NCBI GenBank assembly: GCA_949316495.1
Contig: OX439012.1
Coordinates: 30,188,935 to 30,252,934, forward strand
Length of the DNA stretch: 64,000 bases
DNA from: Amphiduros pacificus
Taxonomy: Eukaryota; Annelida; Polychaeta; Phyllodocida; Hesionidae
Reading direction: 5' to 3'
Position 1 is the stretch's first letter. The number at the start of each line of letters is the position of its first letter. The position numbers and the translations under genes are program-made. Under the pieces are notes generated by a model that searched no databases, was not told where the DNA came from, and was given only the letters and a program-made list of their open reading frames with translations. Of the stretch, positions 12,490 to 24,785 are shown one piece after another.

Positions 12490-15400
12490 TTAGATATCTG
12501 GCAGAAGGATGTGCTCTTGGAACTCATCATAGGTGTGAAACACCTGCTGGCAGGCACACTCGTAGCGGCTGCCGGGGACCTCAAAAACGGCCGGGTGGAA
12601 CTTGATAATGTGGTCACGCACCGGTTCCCACATAAAGGGCGTGTCATTGATCCGATATCCACAGACGCTGCACTGGAAGTGTCCGTCCTTGTGTGGGTCG
12701 TGACACGATTCGTGCACCCCCCGTCCGTGTGCCGAGCAGAACTTGATCCTGCAGGTGTACCGAGAGCATTCAAAGTAGTTGAACCATTCGTTGGGGATGT
12801 CGCACGGCATGTGTTCCCGGGAGAGGTGTCCCCGCATGAAGCGCCACGACCCAGGCTGCGAGGGGTGGCTGTAATCGCACATGAAACACTTGTACGACTT
12901 GGGGTTGCCGTTATGACACCGCACGTGGACGTCCAGAGCCTCCAAGGACTGAAGAGAGTTTCCGCACAGAGGACAGCTATAATCAAACAGCCCATTAGGT
13001 TTAAGGTAGTGCGTCGCCGTGTTGGTCGACCCCAGTTGGTTGTGCACCTTGATGAGATGAGCGTCTCGCTCGGCTTGGTGACGGAACAGCATCATACAGT
13101 CCTGAACAGGGCAGGGGCAGCTGAATATCATGGCGTGGAATCCGTGACTGGTCTCCAGGTGGTGCCGCATGATCCGCCACTGTGTCGGCAGCTTCTCGTT
13201 GTGAAAGCCGCACATGAAGCAGCGCAGCTCGGCACTGTTCCGGGAACGGTGGCACTTGACGTGAAGCTCGATGGCGTCCTGAGTATAGAACATGCTGAAA
13301 CACAACACGCACCTATACCCGGTCAGACGGTTACCCTTTGTCGGCACTAACAGGTAGCGATTCTTTATCGCCGGGTCAATCCCTCCTGGTTTGTTCAGGC
13401 TCATCCCGTCTGGTAAATTAGTGATGCCGTGAAACTGGCTGCCGTAAGATTCGTCCACAGGTTCTGATTTGATGGTCACATGACCTAGTTCTGTGAGAGT
13501 GATCCCCCCGCTGTTGTCTGCCGTGCTTGATTTAGCTCCCGTGCTCAACATGGTACCAAGAGACGACTTCAAACCTGCGGCACTTAGAAGATTCCTCAAG
13601 TTTGACTGGTTGTCTGCGATCTGGGGTGGAGCGTCCCCTCCACCATCCAGCAAGCCTCGCAGCTGCTCGCTCGTGTCCTTGCCTCGTGTGTTTTGAGGCT
13701 TATACAAGCGTTTCTTGATGGGGCTTTTCTGAATGAAGGTCGCCTCATTGTCACTCTCAACTTCTTCTTCTTCTTCTTGAAGATGAGCAAATGACTTCTG
13801 GCATTTCAGTTTTGCTGCCCTCCCTGGCCGACCTTTCACGGATTGATCCTCGGTTGCCGCCTGTATTTTAGACCGGATCATCTCTCTCAGTTTCTCTGGT
13901 AAGATCTTTGTACTACTAGGCTTGCCGCCGTCAATTTTTTCTTTCTTGATTGGGACACTTGACCAGTTTGCTGGCTTCTCCACGTTTGACACTTGCTCGC
14001 TTCTGGAAAGGGGTTTACCGTGTTTCGGAACTTGGCTTAAATCTGACGATCGGGTTGTACAAACTGCGCTGCCCAGCAAGTTCCGCAGTGCGCTCTGACT
14101 TTCATTATGGGCATTTTCTGTACTTTCTCTGCTGCGCGGGGTCTCTGGAGATTTGGGTTCGGCTTCCATGGCATGATCTATATAGACCTGGGACTTTGTG
14201 GCAGCCTCTAGTTGTTCCGCAGCTAGGGCCTGTTTCTCCAGGTTCTTCCAGAGCTCGGCGTCCGCATTGGAGCTCTCGACGTCGTCCAGCTCATAGGAAG
14301 CGACATACACGTAAGATCCCTCCTCGCTTCCCGGTACACTCACCATCTTGGGCCGGAGCAGCTGGGGAATACTGGAACCGGGCAGACACACCATGATCGG
14401 AGCCGGCGTGCCACTCTCGTCACGGGAACCATCGTCCGTACTCTCGTGACTGCCCCTCCTGTCAACCGTATCCTTCTGACTAATCACTTTCCGTACTTCC
14501 GTTTTCTTCTTTTTTCTCTTGCTCTGTGGCTTCTGACTTCTTGTTTTCTCCTCTTCTTTTTCTTGCCGTTTCTTCTCCCTTTCCTTTCTTGTCTTGGCAT
14601 ATTCTTCCTTCATCTCTTTTTCCACTTTCTTTGCCATTTCGATTTTTCGCACCTTCTTTATGCAGGGGGAACAGATGTACCCATAATACGTGTTGTAGCA
14701 TGCGTCAACGTCATCATCTAACACCGAATTTAACCTGCGATCAAACCTGCCTGTTATGTGAAATATATTTTCCAGTTTAAACTTTTTGTCCTCCGGTCCT
14801 GGAGAGTCTTTCCCGCAGACAAGGCACTCTGGAGGCTCTGGTTTGGGAATATCCGGCTTCGATATATTCACCTTCTTCTTCTCCTTGCCAGACGGGTTGT
14901 GATGTTCCTCCTGAACATGCTTTTTAAGATCTTCAAGAGATTTTCTGAGAAAGCCACACTCTTTGCATAAATAACCTTGGACAAACCCTATGCTTGGGTC
15001 TTCCGCATTATCAACCATGCTCTCTTTATGTTTTGTTATTTTTGACGCAGACTGATCAGAGTTCTCCATATACAATTGTGAATTACCACTCACACATACT
15101 ATTTTTGGAGCAAAGTTGCTGTCGGAGGATCTGTCGATGGAACGCTTCCGTTTAGAAGGCAGAGCCTGGGGCTGGATGATCATTGGGGTTTCCTGAGAAG
15201 CGGAGTGACCCCCCTGCCCCTCGGCAGTGTCCATGACATGCTCCGTCAGCAGATGAGAAGTCAGGTCCTCTTCTTTACTGAACGGCCTATCACATATTGA
15301 ACACTCGTGAGATTTGCTTTCTCCCCCGTTTGACTTTTGACTACTTGAACTCGACACAGTATCCTTCATCATGATGATCTCCTTCTTCAGACCAGGATCC

Positions 15401-17199
15401 TTCATTGTGACAATTTCCTTCTTCAGACAGGGATCCTTCATTGTAATGGTCTCCGGCTGCGGTTCGATGACTATAACATTACCGTCATCCATGGAGAACT
15501 CTGCCCTGTTCTCCTCATCTGCTTTGTATTCCTCTCGAACCTCTTCTTTACAGGGCGTCTCTGCGACGTTTTTATTCTGGATCTTGGGATCAGTCAGTAA
15601 CTGCATCAGAAAGCTCCCGGATCTATCCACATTCTCGATCACTCTGGATACATCCAAGTCGGAATCAGGTCTCTTGCTGGGTGAGTTCCGTGCCTCCTTT
15701 TCTTGTTTCTCCTGCCTGGCCGTCCTCCTCGTCTGCCTCGGCTGGTTCAGAAGAGATTTGAGTATAACTTGTGCTTCATCCTTCCTCTTTGTCTTGCCAC
15801 CATCTGTAACAAAAACACATCACCACGTGAATAACAAAAGCTAATGGCCTGATTATTTTTTATTGTAATATTTGTGAACAATTTCTGGGAATGTTTGCAA
15901 AGTTATTGCATCATAAAGATCATTAAAATCCTTTTCAGAGCTGACTTGAGCAAACAATAATTTCAGCCAATCAAAATGCATGTTATATAATGAATCAAGA
16001 TTCTCATTGGCTCATATTTTCATGATTTTCAAAATGGCAGCCTCCATGACAACTCAGTGACAGGTATTATTTTTTTTCAAAAATCTCACAAAACTATTAA
16101 AAATCTGAGCCTGATTTCATGGGAGAGGATCAAAGTTGACAGTGAGACAGAGTGACAGAAAATTTCTCCACGTCATCACAAAAGCTATGCTATGCATAGC
16201 TGAAAAGCAGCCAACATGCAATGATATAAAATGTTATAATGATATAATGATATAAAATCTACATTGACGTGTTGGTAATGTTCCTGTGATGACTATGCTG
16301 AGTAAAAAAGGGATTTGGGGGAGAGAAATAAGAGTTTTCTCAATGCTAGCACAGTTTAAAAACAGGAATGATGTACGATATTTATCTACTTGTTCACCTA
16401 TGGTGAAATATTTTCAATAATATAATGCCTCATGAAATACAATACGAAGGAACTTGAACAAATGTTACATTTTTGTAGAAATATGTTAATCTGATAAATA
16501 TTAGCCAAGATTTTTGGAAGTTTTTATAAAACCTAAAAAGTGATTTCAGCTTGAATAAGACACATATCAAATGGACTATGAGAAAGTCATTGTCGTTCTG
16601 ACTGTAACAAATAATCCAATTTTATTTGCAAGATGAAAGATTTTGTATTCCGAGTCCCAAGATTTATCAGCTAATTTTGGGACTCTGAATAAATTCTGGT
16701 ATAAATATTAATAAATATATGCATTTCAGAGAAAAAAATGATGAAACATCTCTTTATAACATTGTTAATTGTTAAGTTTTTTTAGATCATGAGTTATGCA
16801 CAACTATAGTCATTTTCTTTGCTAACCATTCTCTGCTGCGTGGTCCTGCGGGCTTTTGGGCTGTGACCTCTGTGAACCTGACGTCTCCTCAGCTTCCGAC
16901 GTTGCCTGTTCCTCCTCCCCGTCGGTGGCAGAGGATCCCTGCATACACTCCACATCTGTCAGTGACTGTCGGTCCAACTGCTTCTGAATGTGGTCTTCTG
17001 CCATCTTCTTCAGCAGGTCAGACATGATAACACCAGATGGCACTGCCTCAGCTCCCTCTCTGACACCAGGTGGCAATGCCTCAGTTCCCTCTCTGACACC
17101 AGGTGGCTCTGCCTCAGTTCCCTCTCTGACACCAGATGGCACTGCCTCAGTTCCCTCTCTGACACTAGGTGGCACTGCCTCCTCTCCCTCTTTACTCAT
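12490..17199 (-). CDS. Multi-zinc-finger C2H2 nuclear protein (two coding exons, 1228 aa)
   Basis: Probable DNA- or chromatin-binding regulator; not matched to a named family. Coding exons are 17199-16827 (ATG at 17199; donor AATG|GTTAGC) and 15803-12490 (acceptor TTACAG|ATGG); the split codon gives END|GGKTKRK with frame kept. Residues 4-57 are five 11-aa repeats (EGTEAVPSGVR type). Isolated C2H2 fingers lie at 292-313 and 404-425, a CxxC...CxxC treble-clef-like block at 451-505, a basic coiled-coil-like stretch at 510-569, a GRPGR AT-hook-like motif at 782-786, and a C-terminal cluster of about eight fingers at 956-1220. Three of these share the pattern C-x2-C-x10-W-x5-H-x4-H. Five LxxLL motifs (139, 190, 697, 839, 860) and psi-K-x-E sites (IKKE 743, IKSE 902) suggest cofactor binding and sumoylation. 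An acceptor at 17221 (TTCACCAG|ACG) shows the ATG lies in a second exon. Confidence 0.88.
15804..16826 (-). other. Intron between the two coding exons of the zinc-finger gene
   Basis: A 1023-bp GT-AG intron, AT-rich, with no array or element recognised. It is one of the few introns in this window lacking a minisatellite. Confidence 0.8.
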
Positions 17200-17588
17200 T
17201 TTATTGCCACACTGAGACGTCTGGTGAACAAAAAGAACAAATAATGTATAAAATGAACTGAAATCAGCAAACATTACAGAAATTAAATCTCTATGGTAAT
17301 TTCATGAAGCATGATAATGATCCGCTTTCAAAAATTAAATATCTAATTGGTTGTGAATGAACTTGATCTCATAAGGTCATGGCCACGGAGGTCATATAAG
17401 ACAATCATATGACCATTCACCAAAAAGTGTGCAACAAGATTATGGATTAATTTGTTTGTTTCTATGACTCTAACCATTAAATCTTATCAAATATTGACTT
17501 AATTCAATTAGCCTGTAATTTCAGATGGCACAGCTCAGATGTGATGTAAAGCAGGTATTTGCTATTGGGCTGTCATGGTTGCTCTTAG

Positions 17589-18555
17589 CTTGGAGTATAA
17601 TGAATGGAGTTGTGACGCCATGAGATCAAAGGTGCAATATACGTTACCGACAATTCATTGTGTCTTTTGACGCCATATGAGCCAAAGACCTGAAGAATGT
17701 GATGTTATTCAACTTTCGACAATTTTGACTCATCACAGACAATAGATAGGCTTAAACATATCACGAGTGAAATGTTCTATCTTCTTCACTGATTATGAAA
17801 ATATAAATTCTATTTCTCTGCTCCAAATGCAGGTCATTCTATAACGTTTAAGAAACGTCCATGTTTGTGATATCCGCATCATACACTCAATTTATGAAGA
17901 GCTCAATATAACTGCATTGATTTCACTGAAATGTTAGTCAATTCTGTCAACTCACACAATGTTCCCATTTAGTTTACACTAGCAATGCATTTATTGGCAA
18001 TCCTATACAATGTACAATGTTTTTAATGTGAAAACATCTTTCCTTTGATGTTATTTTCAAATCTGCCAATATATGCATCTATCCTATTCACACAGCATGT
18101 GCCCAGCAAGGTGATTTCACATTGATGCAACATTTTTACCCACAAAAGTTTGATATTCCAACAAAAAAGTTTGATGTTTTGCCTAAAAACAAATCTTTTT
18201 TCACAAAATTTGATGTTGGGTTAAGAAATTATTGATAAACAGTTCTTCTATATCCATAGATACTTTTCATATCTATAGACTTTGTAGCTACTGAAAATCT
18301 TCTTTGTACATGGCAACTTCAAGGGATTGCAGGGAATTACAATTATCCAAAATCAAACCATAAGAAATCCAAAAACCTATTCATTATGATATGATAAATT
18401 TATTTTTATAATCTAAATATTTCAAAATAGCTCCCTTTATTGGCGGTAACACACATTGCTTCAAAGGGGAATTATGCCATTGTTCTAAACAATGGGTTGC
18501 TATGGCGTCATGTGCACAGTCCACGATGTCACAACTCCATTCATTATACTCCAAG
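17589..18555. mobile_element. Non-autonomous DNA transposon, 967 bp, perfect 28-bp inverted ends
   Basis: The left end starts CTTGGAGTATAATGAATGG and the right end is its exact reverse complement for 28 of 28 positions (17589-17616 versus 18528-18555). A perfect 7-bp target duplication CTCTTAG flanks both sides (17582-17588 and 18556-18562). The interior is AT-rich and has no transposase. A 7-8 bp duplication fits hAT- or P-type mobilisation; the family cannot be fixed from ends alone. Identical termini point to a fairly recent insertion. Confidence 0.88.
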
Positions 18556-18689
18556 CTCTTAGTAAATTTCAAGGTATAAAAAACTGAACAGAGGAAATAA
18601 TTATACAGGTTTATCAACAACCTCTCATCGCCCCTTATTTCTCCAATTTATTTCATCAAAACAACAAACACTGGCAATAATGTACAGAT

Positions 18690-19777
18690 GATGTACACAT
18701 TGCCTACATACTGTATCACCCACCTAGTGTGCAGGTCATTGCCTATATACTGTATCACCCACCTAGAGTGCAGGTCATTGCCTACATACTGTATCACCCA
18801 CCTAGTGTACAGGTCATTGCCTACATACTTGTATCACCCACCTAGTGTGCAGGTCATTGCCTACATACTGTATCACCCACCGAGTGTGCAGGTCATTGCC
18901 TACATACTGTATCACCCACCTAGAGTGCAGGTCATTGCCTACATACTTTATCACCCACCTAGTGTGCAGGTCATTGCCTACATACTGTATCACCCACCTA
19001 GAGTGCAGGTCATTGCCTACATACTGTATCACCCAACTAGAGTACAGGTCATTGCCTACATACTGTATCACCCACCTAGTGTGCAGGTCATTGCCTACAT
19101 ACTGTATTACCCACCTAGAGTACAGGTCATTGCCTACATATAGTATCACCCACCTAGTGTGCAGGTCATTGCCTACATACTGTATCACCCACCTAGTGTG
19201 CAGGTCATTGCCTACATACTGTATCACCCACCTAGTGTACAGGTCATTGCCTACAGACTGTATCACCCACCTAGTGTGCAGGTCATTGCCTACATACTGT
19301 ATCACCCACCTAGTGTGCAGGTCATTGCCTACATACTGTATCACCCACCTAGAGTGCAGGTTATTGCCTACATACTGTATCACCCACCTAGTATACTGGT
19401 CATTGCCTACATACTGTATCACCCACCTAGAGTGCAGGTCATTGCCTACATACTGTATCAACCACCTAGAGTGCAGGTCATTGCCAACATACTGTATCAC
19501 CCACCTAGTGTGCAGGTCATTACCTACATACTGTATCACCCACCTAGAGTGCAGGTCATTGCCTACATACTGTATCACCCATCTAGTGTACAGGTCATTG
19601 CCTCCATACTGTATCACCCACCTAGAGTGCAGGTCATTGCCTACATACTGTATCACCCACCTAGAGTGCAGGTCATTGCCTACATACTGTATCACCCACC
19701 TAGTGTGCAGGTCATTGCCTACATACTGTATCACCCACCTAGTGTACAGGTCATTGCCTACATAATATATCACCCAC
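18690..19777. repeat. 39-bp minisatellite, about 28 copies
   Basis: Plus-strand unit contains AGGTCATTGCCTACATACTG then TATCACCCACCTAGTGTGC; the period is 39 bp. On the minus strand each unit reads ACACTAG|GTGGGTGATA, a good 5' splice site, and the array begins directly at the inferred end of a first exon of the zinc-finger gene. Open frames of 334 aa (minus), 306 aa and 224 aa (plus) run through it because 39 is a multiple of three; not genes. Confidence 0.94.
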
Positions 19778-19930
19778 CTAGTGTGCCACCATTTTACGAA
19801 GTGCCAGGGATCCATCATTGCGCAATATATTAATATTTCAATGCGAATGAATACACTGTGGTGGCGCTCTGATCATTTTCGCACGAAAAAATAAGAGCTT
19901 CTCCCCGTCACTTCCGCTTTTCATAATGGC
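19778..19930 (-). promoter_or_regulatory. Probable promoter and first exon of the zinc-finger gene
   Basis: On the minus strand GCGGAAGTGACG (complement at about 19906-19917) is an ETS-site/CRE-like composite typical of animal housekeeping promoters. About 130 nt downstream CACACTAG|GTGGGTGATA at 19778 looks like an exon end with donor. Splicing to the acceptor at 17221 would give a leader with an upstream frame starting at ATG 19818 (MMDPWHFVKWWHT...), 21 codons long, whose TGA overlaps the main ATG as ATGA. This is inference from motifs; another leader exon, for instance in the CpG-richer stretch at 21.1-21.9 kb, is possible. Confidence 0.4.
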
Positions 19931-22611
19931 AACCGTGTGTCGCGTATACGTATTTAAGCATTGTTAAACTCACATTTTCTCTCACTTGTGCATAATTTAA
20001 AATTATCAAATGAAGGCGGACTACTGTTGACACATGGAAGAATATTTCTATGTGTATTTTAAGAAAAGATTTCAATTATATTGCCGCTGGTGAAGCTTGT
20101 ACCTGGCCAATAGGAGCATACTTTATTTACTTTTCACACTGACATAAGAATTTTACCTTATTTTATTTTAATGGGAATTAAGGTCAGACATTTTTGTCCG
20201 ACGTTAAGCAAAACCGTCTGATATTAAGATACCCAGCATCAGACAAAATGTCTGACGTTGGCCTGAAACTTTTTGCTTTCCAAATATCATGAGAATCAAC
20301 TTACTTTGATGATGAACAGATCAACAAGTTCTGATCTATGAATAAGTTTTCTTGATATTTTCACTTTGTTTCTCTGACATTTTATTTTCATTACCAAAAG
20401 CTTTTATGGATTTTGTAACTATAGTAGTATATCTTAGTGGTTGATAAAAAATAAAAATGAAATAAAGATTTAAAAAATATCTTGCATGTATTTCTATGTA
20501 AAAAAAAATTACTGTTCTGTGCTGAACATTATCAAAACCCAATCAATATCAGGTTGGTAATTGATCCTGAAAATTGCCTGGCTCATCAATATTTTATTAA
20601 ATATGAAAATTGCAAAACTCAATATTAAAGTTCTGAATAATTCTAGAAACTGAGATTCTCTACAAAAAATAAAAGGGTTCATATGGCTGTTTTGCCCTGT
20701 TTCCAGGAATATTATGCATTGCCTGTCATACTTTACCTGTGACTTCTAAGGTTAAACCCATTTCTTATCAATAGGTTTTCAAAAAGCCAATAACTTTTCT
20801 TTTTAACACCAAGAATTCAACATTGTCATGATGCAGATCAAACTTAAAAAATTACACAGTGGGAAAAATACAATTTTCAAGTTCAATTTGTTGATGTATT
20901 TGGGAGTCATATTTTCAGAGACATTTAAATATCTCTGATATTTTCTATACCTCAGACTTTCAGATGTCATATTGACAAAAACTTGACAGAAAATGCAAAT
21001 ATATCAAACGGTTTTAGTGATAACTTTTATTACATAAACATGTAATCTCCAGAAAAGTTGTTACCAGGCCATTTACTTAGTCAACTACCAAACTGGATCC
21101 ACCAACCTTCCCTCTCAAGAAAAGACCAAGAAATTAAACTCCGCACGCCGTGTTTGCAATGACCGAAATAATTTGCATAATATCAAAATTATCTTTGCCG
21201 TCACTCACGCTGTCCTGGCAGCCTAGTAACATTTGACCTTTCACCAGAGTCTGTCTGCGTGTGAGAGCTAGGCCGGGTATTGATCACGGAGTGTATGTTT
21301 GGCTGACAGCCCACCGCCCGCCCTGTGTGACTATGAGCCGAGCTCAAGCCAAGGCCAGGGTCGTTTGCTGGCTGTCTTCACTCGGGAAAATTATAAAACT
21401 ACCAGCGACACACGCCTGACCGAAATACAGGTGGCCAGACAAAATCCCTGTGCTCGCCGTGAAAATGAAATCCACGTTGGTCTCTCGTGGTCATTGTTAG
21501 ATAATGTGTGAGCCAAGATTTTATTTGCGGTGTTTACGCAGATTGTTTTGATACTATTCAGTGAGAGACTGGTAGCGACTAGTCGCTGGCGTCAGACTTG
21601 AAGGTTACGGAGCGGGTACTAGGTCAATGTCACACTTTTATCTCGCCACACTTCCCCCTTGAATAAATACATCTTTGTTTGGATTTGGTTGTGAAAAAGC
21701 ACTCACCTGAACAGATGGTACATTTAGGCTGTAATGTGCAAAGTTTTAGAATTCCATACGCGGCGGTTCCGTGACTTTAGCAGGATTTTTGCAACAAGAA
21801 CGTAGCTTGTTTATCGTCTGAGCGCCGCTGGTTCAAGGTCATCGCAGGATATAGGTCAACTCGTGGTACAGGTCAAGAGGTCATCGAGCGACCTTTACAC
21901 GAGGCGCCGCTGGGGGATTGAATACGCGATGTTCATTTATTATCAGGGAGAGCATGAGAGAACATCAGATAGCATGGGATTGATAAGCATGCAAAATGGT
22001 GTTAGTGATACTGGTACACGTTCACGTAGCACTTAATTTGCCAGCTGCTTTTGACGCTGTTGACCCTAACATTTTATTTTATCATGTATTCCAGGGGCAC
22101 CAACCACGCAGCTATGTTGTCCTCGCCTGTATTCTCGCGGTGTCTCCCATACAGGTTGAGATCATGTGTGTTTTGTGAGGTTAGTTTGGGTGTGTATTAG
22201 GGTATTTTAACCTTTTTAATCAAAAGAAGTAGGGTGATATTAAAAATTGTGTGCCTCTCAGAAGAGAAATTATCAACAGATTGCAAATAAAGATAAAATA
22301 TTCAATTCTGAATATTTCAAATAATTTGATATCAATTTATGAATATTCATGCCAACAACTTTCAATTGATGGTATGTCCAAGATATAATTATTGAGTGGC
22401 TCTTACCAACATATAAGAATCAGTTGTGTTTAGGTATTAGCATGATTAGTAACACTAAAACTTGAATATTTTCTAAGCCAAACAGTTTGTAGTACCTTGA
22501 GCTAATCACAGAAGATAGATTCATAAAGAATCTTACACTTGGAACCATTGATATTTCTTTCACCCAAAAGCTCAATTTCAAGTGGACACCATGCATTTTG
22601 AGTACAAACAA
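19931..22611. other. Unassigned sequence with CpG-richer stretch
   Basis: No confident gene. The part at 21110-21960 is visibly richer in G+C and CpG than its surroundings and could be a promoter, but no first exon with a clear downstream partner was recognised. Confidence 0.4.
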
Positions 22612-23548
22612 TTAAGGTATTTGGATACCCTGGTTGTAGGTGGAGCCACAGTAGCACCATATCCACCTGGTGGAAAAAATGGCAAATGGGAGCTGTCTAG
22701 TAAATGAAATCTTAAATAAATGTACTTCCACTTCTAAAACTGTTACCACCAAAAATCAAATCAGCTTTGCTCATTCTGAGACATTAAAATGAGTGAAAGA
22801 CTACGACTTAAAGGCAAGTTTGTGAGTAAGGGGAAGCTAATCAATGAAAAGGGCTATCGTCAATCATTAGACTCCAAAGCATGGTCAAAATAAAGGCATT
22901 AAAGAAGTTTCCCAGATTCAAATTATATCATTTAAATGACATATGTTGTAATTATTATTAATACATCTTTCAGCCTCAATAATGGACAAAAATGTCACTT
23001 TTCTATAATTTCGCCCATATTTGTGCATATTCTATTTCAAATAATTAATTTTTCAGAAGAAAATAATGTGGTGACATCCATATTTTTTTCCATTATATGA
23101 TAGAATACATATTTACCTTCATTTTTAGTAAAGTAACTAAGAAATAAAACTAGCCAAAATTAAATAAATGCATTAGATGTGGAATATTGCAGTAAGATTA
23201 TGCCACTACATGGCGCCACCGTTGTGTTATCAAGCAATCTATAAATAGAAAAAGTACTAATTTCATGTAAAACATGCTTGTTATTGATAAACAATGAAAA
23301 CTTAATTATAAAAGTTATATTTATTTTCCTTAATGTTACATGGGATGCATTTTAACTGAATTATGTTATTCACTAAATTTATTGTAAAATATTGATTTTT
23401 CCCATTATTAGTGGCAGCTGTAAAAAAATATACAGATGGTAAATGTACAAATAAAAATTGTTTTTGACTCAGGATATGTCTTCTGTTTCAATATGCAAAA
23501 AACTAGAAAAATTAAACTATGAAATGCCAGAGTATCCAAATACCTTAA
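22612..23548. mobile_element. TTAA-flanked non-autonomous inverted-repeat element, about 930 bp
   Basis: TTAA then GGTATTTGGATACCCTGG at the left (22612-22633) mirrors CCAGAGTATCCAAATACC then TTAA at the right (23527-23548), 17 of 18 positions. TTAA at both ends fits a piggyBac-like target duplication, although the terminal bases differ from classical piggyBac ends. The interior is AT-rich, without a coding frame. Confidence 0.75.
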
Positions 23549-23814
23549 CCCTGATTTTTTTTCTTGGAAAACATTCAGTGCTTAAAATGTAGACCCATAC
23601 ATTACCAATATATTGACCTACATGGATTGAACAATGGATTGAAAAACTTACCTAAGATTTAAGTAATATTTGTTAATATGCTAGATAGGGTATTTAAAAC
23701 ATTTGTAAACATGTAAGTGTTACATATTTCATTTCATTATTTGAACTTGTGTTTGCAGATCTTTTGATGAAAAGGTGATCTGAAGCTAGGTGACAGAAAT
23801 CAGTGGGTAGTGTG

Positions 23815-24785
23815 AACAAGTGGACACCATGCATCACTCATGGTCACTGGCTAGTGTGGACAAGTGGACACCATGCATCACTCATGGTCACTGGCTAGTG
23901 TGGACAAGTGGACGCCATGCATCACTCATGGTCACTGGCTAGTGTGGACAAGTGGACGCCATGCATCACTCATGGTCACTGGCTAGTGTGGACAAGTGGA
24001 CACCATGCATCACTCATGGTCACTGGCTAGTGTGGACAAGTGGACACCATGCATCACTCATGGTCACTGGCTAGTGTGGACAAGTGGACGCCATGCATCA
24101 CTCATGGTCACTGGCTAGTGTGGACAAGTGGACACCATGCATCACTCATGGTCACTGGCTAGTGTGGACAAGTGGACACCATGCATCACTCATGGTCACT
24201 GGCTAGTGTGGACACCATGCATCACTCATGGTCACTGGGTAGTGTGGACACCATGCATCACTCATGGTCACTGGCTAGTGTGGACAAGTGGACACCATGC
24301 ATCACTCATGGTCACTGGCTAGTGTGGACAAGTGGACACCATGCATCACTCATGGTCACTGGCTAGTGTGGACACCATGCATCACTCATGGTCACTGGCT
24401 AGTGTGGACAAGTGGACACCATGAATCACTCATGGTCACTGGCTAGTGTGGACAAGTGGACACCATGCATCACTCATCGTCACTGGGAAGAGTGGACAAG
24501 TGGACACCATGCATCACTCATGGTCACTGGCTAGTGTGGACAAGTGGACACCATGCATCACTCATGGTCACTGGCTAGTGTGGACACAATGCATCACTCA
24601 TGGTCACTGGGTAGTGTGGACACCATGCATCACTCATGGTCACTGGCTAGTGTGGACAAGTGGACACCATGCATCACTCATGGTCACTGGCTAGTGTGGA
24701 CAAGTGGACACCATGCATCACTCATGGTCACTGGCTAGTGTGGACACCATGGATTATTCATCGTCATTGGCTAGTGTGGACATGT
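23815..24785. repeat. 44-bp minisatellite, about 24 copies
   Basis: Unit GTGGACAAGTGGACACCATG followed by CATCACTCATGGTCACTGG and CTAGT, period 44 bp. Several units lack an internal repeat of AAGTGGAC-type sequence and are shorter (33 bp), and the same three-unit block with short members occurs at about 24,120-24,330 and 24,490-24,700, indicating block duplication. Confidence 0.95.

Larger units (their letters stand above)
17221..19777 (-). other. Probable 5' intron of the zinc-finger gene
   Basis: Bounded on the 3' side by the acceptor before the ATG exon and, by inference, on the 5' side by CTAG|GTGGGT at 19778. It holds the 967-bp DNA element and the 39-bp array; the rest is unassigned AT-rich sequence. 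Confidence 0.45.

Noticed and set aside
12259-13350. 363-aa plus-strand frame and other frames inside 12.4-15.8 kb
   Set aside because: Antisense or frame-shifted shadows of the zinc-finger exon, which has clear domains.
18688-19833. Repeat frames of 151-334 aa on both strands
   Set aside because: By-products of the 39-bp array; only the donor string at its edge is considered meaningful.
21299-21511. 70-aa plus-strand frame in CpG-richer sequence
   Set aside because: Short, no splice partner or recognisable domain; kept only as unassigned region.
23748-23790. Mini-exon between TTTGCAG and GTGATC before the 44-bp array
   Set aside because: Would fit the splice-border pattern, but 16 nt of exon with no phase or protein context is not supportable.
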